A stretch of 64,000 bases of DNA from Actinomadura violacea (GTDB lineage Bacteria; Actinomycetota; Actinomycetes; Streptosporangiales; Streptosporangiaceae): NCBI RefSeq assembly GCF_017573465.1, contig NZ_JAGEPF010000010.1, forward strand, positions 1 through 64,000. Direction: 5' to 3'. The translations under genes and the position numbers were made by a program. Below the pieces are notes generated by a model. The model made no database searches. It worked only from the letters and a program-made list of their open reading frames with translations, and was not told where the DNA came from. Shown here piece by piece: positions 52,199 through 60,290 of this stretch. Each line of letters starts with the position of its first letter. Within the stretch, counting starts at the first letter, position 1.

Positions 52199-53612
52199 GT
52201 TCCTCTGGAGGCGGCGCGTAGACCGCATGTATACGGGCCAGTGCCGCGTCTATGGCGTGTGCGGTGGCGCCTTCTTCCGGCGCTAGCGGCTCGTAGGGCG
52301 CGCCGTCGTGGCGTCCGGCCACCGCGCGCCGTACGGCGGCCACGTTGGCGCGCAGTCCTTTGACGCCGGGGCCTATGACGCGGACGTGGGGCACGGTCTC
52401 GCGTAGGACGTCGATGACGTCGGCGTGGTGCGGCCGCGCGCGCGTGACGAACCGGTGGAGGCGCAGCGGACCGTAGACGGGGTCCATCTCGGCGACGGAA
52501 TCCTCGAAGCGGGCGCGAGCATGCGGCTCGTCCTTCAGGACGTCGGTGAGCGCTGCCAAGGACACCGACGTGCGGCGGCGCAGAACGTCCCTGGTGCGGA
52601 AGGGCAGGACGGTCCACGCCGCCGCGGTGCCGATGGCGGCGCCGACGAGGATCGCTTCGAGACGCGTCTGGAGGAGGGGGACGGCGGACTGGCCGAAGTA
52701 TCCGTAGAGCAGCGACAGCGCGGCCGTGACGCCGCCCGCCCAGTACGCGTAGCTCCGCTGGCGCAGCCATGCGGCCACGCTCAGCACGACGAAGATGAGC
52801 GCGACCGCGTCAGGGTCCCGTGGCGCGAACAGCCCCGACACCACGGCGGCCAAGACCGTCCCTCCGGCCGCGCCGAGCGCGCGCAGCAGGCCCTTGTGGA
52901 GGGCGTCACCGCGTCCCCGCGCTCCATTGCAGACGATGAACGCCGTCAAAACGACCCACGACCAGTGATGCGGGAACAGCCAGTGTCCAATGGCGAAGGC
53001 GACGCAGAGGGCGACTCCCATCTGTGTCGCCATGCGAGTGCTCGCCGGCATCCGCTTGCTCGGGGCAGGGGCGGGTTCTTCCGCGCGGGTGGAGCGCCAA
53101 GGGCGTTCCACAGCGACCTGTACGGCCGTCACCCAGAAGTAGGCGATGAACGCCACCACGGGAGCCCACAGGAGGTGCGTCGACGGCGCGCCGGGCGCGG
53201 CGTGGGGGATGACGAGCAGCGCGATCGCTGGGAGCATCATCAGCGTGCCGGCCTTGGAGAACCGGGGCCCGAAGCGGCGGATCCAGACCCCGGCCGTGAC
53301 GAGGGCGGTGAACGCGGCGTCGCCCGCGAACGCGTCGTCGCGCATGAGGAGGCCGAGGCCGACCGACGCGAGGGCGACGGCGGGCAGGACGGCGAACCCG
53401 ATCAGGCGGTCGGACGGACGGGCGCCGCGGTGCGCCCTGGAGAGGGTGACGGACAGGACGACGGCCTGCATGACGGAGTCCACGCGCAGGTGCGCGGCCC
53501 GCTCCAGCAGCAGCGCCGACCCGAAGGACGCCAGCACGGCGGCCATGGTGGTGCCCGCGACGACGGCCGGCGCCTTCAGCGCGCCGACGGCCCGGACCGT
53601 GCCCGCAGCCAT
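52152..53612 (-). CDS. FUSC family (aromatic acid exporter-like) membrane protein
   Basis: The 486-residue protein has two sets of about five or six membrane segments separated by a charged cytosolic loop (RSTRAEEPAPAPSKRMPAST) and a cytoplasmic C-terminal helical domain, the fusaric-acid-resistance/ArAE layout. The second set includes HHWSWVVLTAFIVCNGARGRGD, a family motif. It may export aromatic acids or other weak acids. ATG 53612 has GGAGG 5 nt upstream. It is divergent from the MarR gene, 38 bp away, with a MarR-type site in the gap, so MarR is its likely repressor. Confidence 0.88.
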   Translation of the reverse strand: MAAGTVRAVGALKAPAVVAGTTMAAVLASFGSALLLERAAHLRVDSVMQAVVLSVTLSRAHRGARPSDRLIGFAVLPAVALASVGLGLLMRDDAFAGDAAFTALVTAGVWIRRFGPRFSKAGTLMMLPAIALLVIPHAAPGAPSTHLLWAPVVAFIAYFWVTAVQVAVERPWRSTRAEEPAPAPSKRMPASTRMATQMGVALCVAFAIGHWLFPHHWSWVVLTAFIVCNGARGRGDALHKGLLRALGAAGGTVLAAVVSGLFAPRDPDAVALIFVVLSVAAWLRQRSYAYWAGGVTAALSLLYGYFGQSAVPLLQTRLEAILVGAAIGTAAAWTVLPFRTRDVLRRRTSVSLAALTDVLKDEPHARARFEDSVAEMDPVYGPLRLHRFVTRARPHHADVIDVLRETVPHVRVIGPGVKGLRANVAAVRRAVAGRHDGAPYEPLAPEEGATAHAIDAALARIHAVYAPPPEEPKREPESPETARPAG

Positions 53613-53626
53613 CTCCACCTCCGGTG

Positions 53627-53644
53627 AATAGTAAGGGATAGCGT
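53627..53644. promoter_or_regulatory. MarR operator and leaderless promoter
   Basis: AATAGTAAG (53627-53635) is followed directly by the -10 box TAGCGT (53639-53644), 6 nt before the ATG at 53651. The same 9-mer in reverse (CTTACTATT) recurs at 54096-54104 beyond the MarR gene, so this is likely one copy of a shared operator. Confidence 0.6.
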
Positions 53645-53650
53645 AACATT

Positions 53651-54085
53651 ATGGCGACGGATCGGCCCGACGTGCCGGCGGAAGCGGTGGTGGAGATCCG
53701 CCGCGGGGTGATGCGGATGGCGCGCCGGATGCGCTCCTCGCGCTCCCCGGACGCGCTGAGCAGCAACAAGCTGGTCGTGCTCGGCCACCTGGGCCGCAAC
53801 GGCCCCAGTTCGGCGGGCGAGGTGGCGGCGGCCGAAGGGCAGCGCCCGCAGTCCCTGACCAGGGTCTTCGCCGAGCTGGAGGAGAGCGGGCTGATCGCCC
53901 GATCGCGCGACGAGCGGGATCGCCGGCAGGTCGTGCTGACCCTCACCCCGGCCGGGGCGGCGGCGCTCAGGCACGACCTCGCCGAGCGCGACGCCTGGCT
54001 CGCCGGGGCGCTCGGCGAGCTGGGCGAGACCGAGCGCGAGGTGCTGCGGCTCGCCGCTCGGCTGATGGAGCGGCTCGCAGAATAG
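53651..54085 (+). CDS. MarR family transcriptional regulator
   Basis: The 144-residue protein has the winged helix-turn-helix of the MarR family (LSSNKLVVLGHLGRNGPSSAGEVAAAEGQRPQSLTRVFAELEESGLIARSRDERDRRQVVLTLTPAGAAAL). Such proteins form dimers and usually repress exporter genes until an aromatic or oxidising ligand is bound. It is divergent from the FUSC exporter gene and followed by the alpha-amylase gene, and a shared site flanks it on both sides. Its transcript appears leaderless. Confidence 0.92.
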   Translation: MATDRPDVPAEAVVEIRRGVMRMARRMRSSRSPDALSSNKLVVLGHLGRNGPSSAGEVAAAEGQRPQSLTRVFAELEESGLIARSRDERDRRQVVLTLTPAGAAALRHDLAERDAWLAGALGELGETEREVLRLAARLMERLAE

Positions 54086-54104
54086 TTCGTATTTGCTTAC
54101 TATT
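54081..54104 (+). promoter_or_regulatory. Second MarR-type site, before the amylase-family gene
   Basis: AATAGT (54081-54086) and ACTATT (54099-54104) form an inverted repeat; the right arm CTTACTATT is the reverse complement of AATAGTAAG at 53627-53635. It overlaps the MarR stop codon and precedes the ATG at 54139 by 34 bp. Confidence 0.55.
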
Positions 54105-54138
54105 TTGGAAGCGGTGTTTCCCGGGTAAGGACACGCGC

Positions 54139-55431
54139 ATGCGCTGGCCCGATCACGCCATCTGGTGGCACGTCTACCCCCTCGGCTTCACCGGTGCCGA
54201 AGCGGCCGCCCTCCCGCCCGGTGCCCCGCCCGAACACCGGCTGCGGCGGATCGCGGAATGGCTCGACCACCTCGTGGCGCTCGGCTGCAACGGGCTCGCC
54301 CTCGGCCCGGTGTTCGCGTCCGAGACGCACGGCTACGACACCGTCGACCACTTCCGCGTCGACCCGCGCCTCGGCGACGAGCACGACCTGCTGCGGCTCA
54401 TCGAGGCCGCGTCGTCGCGCGGCGTCCGCGTCCTGCTCGACGGGGTCTTCAACCACGTCGGACGCGGCTTCCCGCAGTTCGCCGACGTCGAGGCGCGAGG
54501 CGCCGCGTCACCGTTTGCTGGATGGTTCGTCCCCGACGGGAACGGCGACTTCCGCACGTTCGAGGGCCACCACAAGCTCGTCGTCCTCAACCACGAGGAG
54601 CCGGCGGTCGCCGACCACACCGTCCAGGTCATGAGCCACTGGCTGGAGCGCGGCGTCGACGGATGGCGGCTCGACGCCGCGTACGCCGCCCCGCAGGAGT
54701 TCTGGCGGACGGTGACGGACCGCGTCCGCGCGCGCTTCCCCGACGCATGGCTCGTAGGAGAGGTCATCCACGGCGACTATGCGGGCATCGTGGAGAGCAC
54801 CGGATTCGACTCCGTCACCCAGTACGAACTATGGAAGGCCATCTGGAGCTCGCTGAACGACCGCAACTTCTTCGAACTGGCCCATGCGCTCACCCGCCAC
54901 GACGGGATGCTCCAGACGTTCGTCCCGCAGACCTTCCTCGGCAACCACGACGTGACGCGCATCGCCAGCCGCCTCGACGACGAACGCCACCTCACCCACG
55001 CACTCGTCATCCTCCTCACCAACGCCGGCGTCCCGTCCATCTATGCGGGCGACGAGTTCGCCTTCCACGGCATCAAGGAGGAACGCGAAGGCGGCGACGA
55101 CGCCATACGGCCCGCCTTCCCAGGACACCCCGACGAGACCCCCGGCCACGGCGCCCCCTACCACCGCCTCCACCAGGACCTCATCGGCGTCAGACGCCGC
55201 CACCCATGGCTCGTCCGCGCGCACACGAAGGTCGCCACCTTGACCAACACGGCCCTGTCCTACACAGTGGGGCAGGGCGATGAGCGCCTGGCAGTCGTCC
55301 TCAATGTGGCAGATGAGCCCGCCAAGGCCGACCTCCCCGCCGCCGGATGGACCCGCATCGCAGGGGACGCCGACTTCCACGGTGAAGGCGCCCTCGTACC
55401 TCCCCAAGGCTGGGCCATAGCGCACCCATGA
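54139..55431 (+). CDS. Alpha-amylase family glycosidase (GH13)
   Basis: The 430-residue enzyme has a GH13 TIM barrel with the catalytic acids: nucleophile Asp179 (VDGWRLDAAY), acid/base Glu208 (WLVGEVIHG) and transition-state stabiliser Asp271 (FLGNHDVTR); the FNH motif occurs in VFNHVGRGF. Length and the lack of a signal peptide point to a cytosolic alpha-glucan or trehalose-metabolising enzyme. The C-terminal beta domain is about 60 residues. Substrate cannot be fixed. A MarR-type site in front suggests coregulation with the FUSC exporter, an odd pairing for a sugar enzyme. Confidence 0.9.
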   Translation: MRWPDHAIWWHVYPLGFTGAEAAALPPGAPPEHRLRRIAEWLDHLVALGCNGLALGPVFASETHGYDTVDHFRVDPRLGDEHDLLRLIEAASSRGVRVLLDGVFNHVGRGFPQFADVEARGAASPFAGWFVPDGNGDFRTFEGHHKLVVLNHEEPAVADHTVQVMSHWLERGVDGWRLDAAYAAPQEFWRTVTDRVRARFPDAWLVGEVIHGDYAGIVESTGFDSVTQYELWKAIWSSLNDRNFFELAHALTRHDGMLQTFVPQTFLGNHDVTRIASRLDDERHLTHALVILLTNAGVPSIYAGDEFAFHGIKEEREGGDDAIRPAFPGHPDETPGHGAPYHRLHQDLIGVRRRHPWLVRAHTKVATLTNTALSYTVGQGDERLAVVLNVADEPAKADLPAAGWTRIAGDADFHGEGALVPPQGWAIAHP

Positions 55432-55475
55432 CAGATGTCATGGCCGACCCCTGCGAACCTCATGGCCGACACCTG
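55427..55475 (+). promoter_or_regulatory. DesR-like operator array upstream of the ATPase-HK-RR locus
   Basis: A perfect palindrome CATGACA-GA-TGTCATG (55427-55442) overlaps the stop of the amylase gene. It is followed by a 16-bp direct repeat TCATGGCCGACmCCTG at 55438-55453 and 55460-55475 (one mismatch, 22-bp period), then CCATGAC (55480-55486). The palindrome centre is about 79 bp upstream of the ATG at 55514; the corresponding distance at the 15.9-kb locus is 68 bp, one helical turn less. Confidence 0.65.
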
Positions 55476-55513
55476 ACGTCCATGACTGCACGCCCGGAAC
55501 GTACGTCGGCAGC

Positions 55514-56203
55514 ATGGAGGCCATGAGGGCACACGTGATCGAGGTACGCGACCTGCAGCTGAACGAGGCCGTGCGAGACGTCTCGTTCACCGTGGCGAAG
55601 GGCGAGGTGTACGCGCTGCTCGGCCGGTACGGCTCCGGCAAGACCACCCTCCTGGAGATGCTCGCCGGCCTGCGCCGCCCCACCGGCGGCACGGTCCGCG
55701 TCCGCGGCGCCGACCCCTACACCGACCGCGACGCCGCCCGCTCCGGGACCGTCTGGCGCGACGGCGGCCTGTTCCCCGGGCTCACCGTCGCCGAGATCAT
55801 CGACACCTGGCGGCGCTGGACCCTCGACCCGATCACCCGCGACGAGGCGCTGCGCCTCGCCCGCCTCACCGGCCACGCCGACGTCCCGTTCGAGCGGCTC
55901 GACGCCGGCCGCCGGCGCCTGCTCGACCTCGCGCTCGCCCTCATCGGCCGCTCCGACGTGCTGTTCCTCGACGAGCCCACCGCCGGGCTCGACGAGGCCG
56001 CCGCCCGCGAGGTCTGGTCCGTCCTGCTCCTGCTGGCCGCGCACGGCAGCACCGTCGTGATCACCACCCGCGACACCGGCGAGGCGGCCCGCGCCGACCG
56101 GGTCGGCGTGCTCGACGAGGGCCGCCTGGTCACCGGACGCGCGTCCGCCCGCCTCGGCGCCGCCGCCCCGACCGCGGCCCGCACCGCCCCGCACGCCGCC
56201 TGA
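55514..56203 (+). CDS. ABC-type ATPase with degenerate signature motif
   Basis: The 229-residue protein has Walker A GRYGSGKTTLLEML, a Q-loop-like WRDGGLFPG, Walker B SDVLFLDEPTAGLDEA and an H-loop-like ITTRDTGEA. The LSGGQ signature is replaced by RLDAGRRRLLDLALAL, and the H-loop histidine is absent. No permease gene is near. It may therefore have a non-transport role linked to the kinase/regulator pair that follows 116 bp downstream. ATG 55514 or 55523 are possible starts; TACGTC 6 nt before 55514 is a weak -10 candidate. Confidence 0.75.
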   Translation: MEAMRAHVIEVRDLQLNEAVRDVSFTVAKGEVYALLGRYGSGKTTLLEMLAGLRRPTGGTVRVRGADPYTDRDAARSGTVWRDGGLFPGLTVAEIIDTWRRWTLDPITRDEALRLARLTGHADVPFERLDAGRRRLLDLALALIGRSDVLFLDEPTAGLDEAAAREVWSVLLLLAAHGSTVVITTRDTGEAARADRVGVLDEGRLVTGRASARLGAAAPTAARTAPHAA

Positions 56204-56307
56204 CCGGCGGCGCACGGGTGGACGGCGACGGCCGGACCCTGATCCTGCGCGTCCTGGACGGGGTCCCCCACCCCCGCCGAACGCGCTCCAATCCCCTGGT
56301 ACCCGCA

Positions 56308-56313
56308 TACTCT
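56308..56313 (+). promoter_or_regulatory. -10 box of the DesK-like kinase gene
   Basis: TACTCT lies 6 nt before the GTG at 56320, with no ribosome site, suggesting a leaderless transcript independent of the ATPase gene. Confidence 0.45.
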
Positions 56314-56319
56314 GGGCGC

Positions 56320-57459
56320 GTGCAGCCGAGGATCCCGCGCCCCACCGTCATCGCCGCGATCATCGTGGGCATGACGGCGCTCACCCTGGCCGGGTTCCTG
56401 CTGCCCGCGCTCTGGTACGAGGTGTTCGGCCGCCACGACCCCGCCCGCGTCGCGTTCTCCCTGGCCGGCGTCGCCACCGCGTTCGCGCTCTACGCCCGCC
56501 TGCTGTGGCTCAACCTGATGCGCCGCACCACGCCCGGCCACCGCTTCGGGCTGGCCGCGATCACCGCGATCTGCTGGACGCTGCCGCTGCTCGGCGTGGA
56601 CCACGGGTGGGGCAACGCCCTGCTCGTCCCCGCCGGGCTGATCGCCGTCGTCCTGCCGCTCCGGCAGGCCGTCCCGGCCGCGGCCGCCGCGGCCGTCCTG
56701 ACCCCCGTCTACGGAGTCGTCCTCGGCCTGCCCGCGCTGAGCGTCCTCTACGAGATGATCGGCGTGCCGCTCGCCGCCTTCTCCGGATACGTACAGGTAT
56801 GGCTGTTCCACGTCATCCAGGAACTCCGCGAGGCGCGCGCCGAGGTCGCCCGGTCCGCGGTGGGGGAGGAGCGCCTCCGCTTCGCCCGCGACCTGCACGA
56901 CGTCCTCGGCCACAGCCTCCAGGCCGTCGCGCTGCGCGCCGAGGTCGCCGAACGCTACCTCGACCGCGACCCGGGCCGCGTCCGCAAGGAGCTCACCGAG
57001 ATCCAGACGATGGCGCGCGACTCCGTCCGCGACGTCCGCGAGGTCGTCCGCGGCTACCGCGCCACCTCGCTGCGCACCGAGCTCGACGGGATGTCCGCCG
57101 TCCTGCGCGCCGCCGGCATCCGCTGCGACCGGCCCGAGGTGTCCCCCGAACTCCCCGCCCACGTGCACGAACCGCTCGGCTGGGTCGCCCGGGAGGCCGC
57201 CACCAACGTCCTGCGGCACTCCAGCGCCACGTGGTGCGAGATCACGGTGCGCGCCGACGGCGACCGCGTCCACGTGGAGATCGTCAACGACGGCGCGCCG
57301 CGCCGCGCCGCAGCCGGCGACTCCGGCAGCGGCCTGACCGGCCTCGCCGAGCGGATCGCCGCAGCCGGCGGCCGGTTCAGCGCCGGGCCGTCCGGCGACG
57401 GCACCTTCCGGGTGACCGCCGCCGTGCCGGCGGCCCCGGCACCGAGGGGAGAGGCATGA
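56320..57459 (+). CDS. DesK-like sensor histidine kinase
   Basis: The 379-residue kinase has five or six membrane segments (about 15-155), a HisKA_3 helix with the phospho-His in RFARDLHDVLGHSLQAVALRAE, and a C-terminal HATPase (AREAATNVLRHSSATWCEITV, GSGLTGLAERIAAAG). The DLHDVLGHSLQ core resembles that of the kinase at 12923-14119. The GTG at 56320 is 6 nt after TACTCT. Its last codon overlaps the regulator start (ATGA). Confidence 0.92.
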   Translation: MQPRIPRPTVIAAIIVGMTALTLAGFLLPALWYEVFGRHDPARVAFSLAGVATAFALYARLLWLNLMRRTTPGHRFGLAAITAICWTLPLLGVDHGWGNALLVPAGLIAVVLPLRQAVPAAAAAAVLTPVYGVVLGLPALSVLYEMIGVPLAAFSGYVQVWLFHVIQELREARAEVARSAVGEERLRFARDLHDVLGHSLQAVALRAEVAERYLDRDPGRVRKELTEIQTMARDSVRDVREVVRGYRATSLRTELDGMSAVLRAAGIRCDRPEVSPELPAHVHEPLGWVAREAATNVLRHSSATWCEITVRADGDRVHVEIVNDGAPRRAAAGDSGSGLTGLAERIAAAGGRFSAGPSGDGTFRVTAAVPAAPAPRGEA

Positions 57460-58061
57460 TCCGCGTCCTGCTGGCCGACGACCACCTGCTGATCAGGGAG
57501 GCCCTCGTCCTGCTGCTGGAGACCGAGGACGGGATCGAGGTCGCCGCCGACGTCGGCCGCGGCGACGAGGCCGTCGAGCGCGCCCTCGCCCTCAAGCCCG
57601 ACGTCGCCGTCCTCGACATCGACATGCCCGGGCTCGACGGCCTCGCCGCCGCCGAGCGCCTCTCCCGCGACCTGCCCGGCTGCCGCCTGGTGATCGTCAC
57701 CGCGCACGGCCGGCCCGGCAACCTGCGGCGCGCCATGGCGGCCGGCGTCCGCGGCTTCCTCGGCAAGGACGCCCCCGGTTCGCAGCTCGCCCAGGTCATC
57801 CGCCAGGTCGCCGCGGGTGCCCGCTACATCGACCCGCAGCTCGCCGCCGACGCCCTCGCCGCCGAGGAGTGCCCGCTCACCCCCCGCGAGCTCGACACCC
57901 TGCGCGCCGCCGCCGGCGGCGCCCCCGTCTCCCGCATCGCGCGCGGCCTCGGCCTGTCCGAGGGCACCGTCCGCAACTACCTGTCCGCCGCAGTGACGAA
58001 GCTCGGCGTCGACAACCGCCACGCCGCCGTCGCCATCGCCCGCGACAGCGGCTGGCTGTAG
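57456..58061 (+). CDS. NarL/DesR-like response regulator
   Basis: The 201-residue regulator (receiver: LADDHLLIREAL, phospho-Asp in VAVLDIDMPGLDG, Lys in FLGKDAPG; helix-turn-helix: LGLSEGTVRNYLSAAVTKLG) is the same length as the regulator at 12224-12829 and its recognition helix differs little. The shared CAkGACA-N2-TGTCmTG site before both loci is the likely target. The ATG overlaps the kinase stop. It ends 1 bp from the stop of the convergent methyltransferase gene. Confidence 0.93.
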   Translation: MIRVLLADDHLLIREALVLLLETEDGIEVAADVGRGDEAVERALALKPDVAVLDIDMPGLDGLAAAERLSRDLPGCRLVIVTAHGRPGNLRRAMAAGVRGFLGKDAPGSQLAQVIRQVAAGARYIDPQLAADALAAEECPLTPRELDTLRAAAGGAPVSRIARGLGLSEGTVRNYLSAAVTKLGVDNRHAAVAIARDSGWL

Positions 58062-58062
58062 T

Positions 58063-58752
58063 TCAGCGGCGGGCCAGCAGGAGGGAACCGCGCTTGGTCA
58101 CCGGGAGCGGGGTGCGCAGCCGGGCCGCCGCCTCGGCGGCCTCGGGCCGGGGGACGCGGCGGGCGACCAGGTAGTCGCGGATCGCGGCCCGGTCGGGGAG
58201 CGTGATCAGCGGGGCGTCCCAGCGCTCCACCTCCACCTCGCCGAACACCTCGCAGACCCGCGCCGGCGCGTCCTCGGCGTCGAAGGCGGACGGCTCGGGA
58301 CGCCAGACCGGCGCCAGCTCCGGGCTGTCGGTCCGGCAGACGGCCGAGACCAGCAGGGTCCCGCCCGGCGCGAGGACCCGCCGGGCCTCCCGCAGCGCCG
58401 GTCCCGGTTCGTCCAGGTGGCACAGCAGGTTGACCGCGACGGTGGCGTCGAAGGTGCCGTCGCGGAACGGCAGGTGCAGCGCGTCCGCCTGGACGCGCGG
58501 CCCCGGATGAGCGTGCAGGAGCGCACCCGAGGCGTCCAGTCCGACCAGCCGGAACGGCGGCGGGTCGGGGAGGGCGCGGCGCAGCGCGCCCTCCCCGCAG
58601 CCGATGTCCAGCACCCGGGACGCCCCCGCCGCCAGCAGCTTGGCGGCGACGTGGTCGTGCAGGCTCCGTGCCCCGATCAGGTACCGGCGGGTGACCTGCG
58701 CGGCGAGGCGGAACCGCGCGGGGTCGGCGTCGTGATCGGGCGTCAGGGCCAT
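58063..58752 (-). CDS. Class I SAM-dependent methyltransferase
   Basis: The 229-residue protein has the Rossmann SAM motif VLDIGCGEGALRRALP (about 47-62), motif II (ADALHLPFRDGTFDATVAVNLLCHL) and motif III (REARRVLAPGGTLLVS). Substrate is unknown; the C-terminal part is helical and short. It is isolated between two convergent/divergent neighbours, and no ribosome site is visible at ATG 58752. Confidence 0.88.
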   Translation of the reverse strand: MALTPDHDADPARFRLAAQVTRRYLIGARSLHDHVAAKLLAAGASRVLDIGCGEGALRRALPDPPPFRLVGLDASGALLHAHPGPRVQADALHLPFRDGTFDATVAVNLLCHLDEPGPALREARRVLAPGGTLLVSAVCRTDSPELAPVWRPEPSAFDAEDAPARVCEVFGEVEVERWDAPLITLPDRAAIRDYLVARRVPRPEAAEAAARLRTPLPVTKRGSLLLARR

Positions 58753-58791
58753 ACGGGGAGTCTGCCCAGCGGGGTGCGGGTGGATGCGTCG

Positions 58792-59553
58792 TCAGGCGGT
58801 GGTGCCGCCGTCGATGACCATGTCGTGGCCGACCAGGTAGGCCGACTCGTCGGAGGCCAGCCACAGGACCGCCTCGGCGACCTCGGACGGGTCGCTCGGG
58901 CGTCCGATCGGGATCGACGCCTTCAGCCGCGCGTCGCGCTCCGCCCTGCTCTCGCCCGGGCGCAGCGACATGGGGGTGTCGCTGGCGCCGGGGCTGACGG
59001 CGTTGACGCGCACCCCGTCGGCGATGTGGTCGATGGCCGCGGTACGCGTCAGCACGCTGACGCCCGCCTTGGACGCGGCGTAGGCGGCCATCCGCGGCCT
59101 GCGCCCGTGCGCCCCGATGTTGGACGCGATGTTCACGATCACGCCGCCGCCGTGCGCGCGCATATGGGCGATCTCGTGCTTCATCGACAGGAAGACACCG
59201 GTCAGGTTCACATCGATGACCTTGCGCCAGGCATCGTCGTCGATATCGGCGACGGGCCCGACGCCGTCGACGATCCCGGCGTTGTTCACCGCGACGTGCA
59301 GGCCCCCGTGGCGGTCCGTGACGGCGGCGACCATGGCGGCGGCGTCGCCGGCGACCGTCACGTCGGCGACCACATGGTCGGCGCGCCCGCCCGCGGCCCG
59401 GATCTCCTCGGCGGCCCGCGCGAGGGCGGTCTCGTCGCGGCCGGCCAGGACCACGGTGGCGCCCTCCGCGGCGAAGGCGCGGGCGGTCACGCGGCCGATC
59501 ACGCCGGCGCCGCCGGTGACCAGGACGACCCGGTCGGTGAAGCGTTCCCTCAT
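58792..59553 (-). CDS. Short-chain dehydrogenase/reductase (SDR)
   Basis: The 253-residue protein has the classical SDR cofactor loop VTGGAGVIGRVTARAF, the NNAG motif (VAVNNAGIVDG), the catalytic Ser region VNIASNIGAHG and Tyr-x-x-x-Lys in YAASKAGVSV. It is a cytosolic NAD(P)-dependent alcohol/ketone oxidoreductase. ATG 59553 has TTGGAG upstream. It lies downstream of and in the same direction as a TetR gene, separated by 116 bp that hold a site resembling the TetR's own promoter site, so it is probably the regulated gene. Confidence 0.92.
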   Translation of the reverse strand: MRERFTDRVVLVTGGAGVIGRVTARAFAAEGATVVLAGRDETALARAAEEIRAAGGRADHVVADVTVAGDAAAMVAAVTDRHGGLHVAVNNAGIVDGVGPVADIDDDAWRKVIDVNLTGVFLSMKHEIAHMRAHGGGVIVNIASNIGAHGRRPRMAAYAASKAGVSVLTRTAAIDHIADGVRVNAVSPGASDTPMSLRPGESRAERDARLKASIPIGRPSDPSEVAEAVLWLASDESAYLVGHDMVIDGGTTA

Positions 59554-59566
59554 GACGACTCCAATT

Positions 59567-59586
59567 TCTAGAATGAACGGTCTTGA
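59567..59586 (-). promoter_or_regulatory. TetR-type site before the SDR gene
   Basis: On the minus strand TCAAGACCGTTCATTCTAGA (59586-59567) is a partly symmetric 20-mer with GACCGTTC-N2-TCT. The same core, GACCGATC-N2-TCC, overlaps the -35 box and spacer of the TetR promoter at 60258-60287. Confidence 0.45.
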
Positions 59587-59669
59587 ATAAGGGCCGGTGG
59601 AACGGCGGCCTCGATGCTCGGGCCGGCACTGTGCCGGTCGGGAGCGGGCCCGTCAGGGTGGGGAGGGGG

Positions 59670-60251
59670 TCAGGCGAAGAGGGCCCGGGCCTGGCGCGCG
59701 GCGTCGCGGACGCGGCCCTCCTCCGCCGGGGCCCGGCCCAGGACGCGCATGCCCTGGAAGATCACCAGCAGCAGCCGGGCGAGGGCGCGCGGATCGGCGT
59801 CCGAGGGCAGCTCGCCTTGGGCGCGGGCGCGCGTCAGCGCCGACGTCAGGGACGCCTCCAGGAAGTTCCAGCTCGCCTCCACCAGGCGCGCCGCCTCGGC
59901 GTCCCGGGCGGCCAGCTCGACCGCCGTGTTCACCACCAGGCATCCGAGGCGCGGACGGTTCCGGCCGGCGTCCTCGGCGTAGCGGTCGATCAGCGCGCGG
60001 ACGGCCGGCAGCACCGGGCCCGGCTGCGACAGCGCCTCGGCGATCTTCGGGTCGGTCGTCTCGAGGTAGCGCTCGAACGCCCGCAGGAACAGCTCGTGCT
60101 TGCCGCCGAACGTCGCGTAGATGCTCGCGCGGGCGATGCCGAGACGCTCGACGAGGTCGGCCATCGAGGTCGCCTCGTACCCCCGCTCCCAGAACAGCTC
60201 CAGCGCGCGCTGCAGCACCGCGTCGGGATCGAACTCCTTGGTCCGCGCCAT
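59670..60251 (-). CDS. TetR family transcriptional regulator of the SDR gene
   Basis: The 193-residue protein starts MARTKEFDPDAVLQRALELFWERGYEATSMADLVERLG, the TetR helix-turn-helix, and continues into a C-terminal ligand domain containing RLGCLVVNTAVELAARD, a segment typical of TetR regulators of SDR and flavin-dependent genes. ATG 60251 follows TACGGT by 6 nt, so it is leaderless. Sites of the same core occur at its own promoter and before the SDR gene. Confidence 0.92.
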   Translation of the reverse strand: MARTKEFDPDAVLQRALELFWERGYEATSMADLVERLGIARASIYATFGGKHELFLRAFERYLETTDPKIAEALSQPGPVLPAVRALIDRYAEDAGRNRPRLGCLVVNTAVELAARDAEAARLVEASWNFLEASLTSALTRARAQGELPSDADPRALARLLLVIFQGMRVLGRAPAEEGRVRDAARQARALFA

Positions 60252-60257
60252 GGCTTG

Positions 60258-60287
60258 ACCGTAGGGCTATTGGGATCGATCGGTCAA
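60258..60287 (-). promoter_or_regulatory. TetR promoter with overlapping operator
   Basis: On the minus strand -35 TTGACC (60287-60282), an 18-bp spacer and -10 TACGGT (60263-60258) are followed by a 6-nt gap and the ATG. The imperfect palindrome TTGACCGATCGATCCCAA (60287-60270) covers the -35 box and half the spacer. Confidence 0.65.
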
Positions 60288-60290
60288 ATA

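Noticed and set aside
48317..52228. A 1303-codon minus-strand open frame over parC and the lactate-monooxygenase-like gene.
   Set aside because: It is a GC-rich shadow frame, largely Arg/Ala/Gly/Pro, and runs through recognised genes; it has no family similarity.
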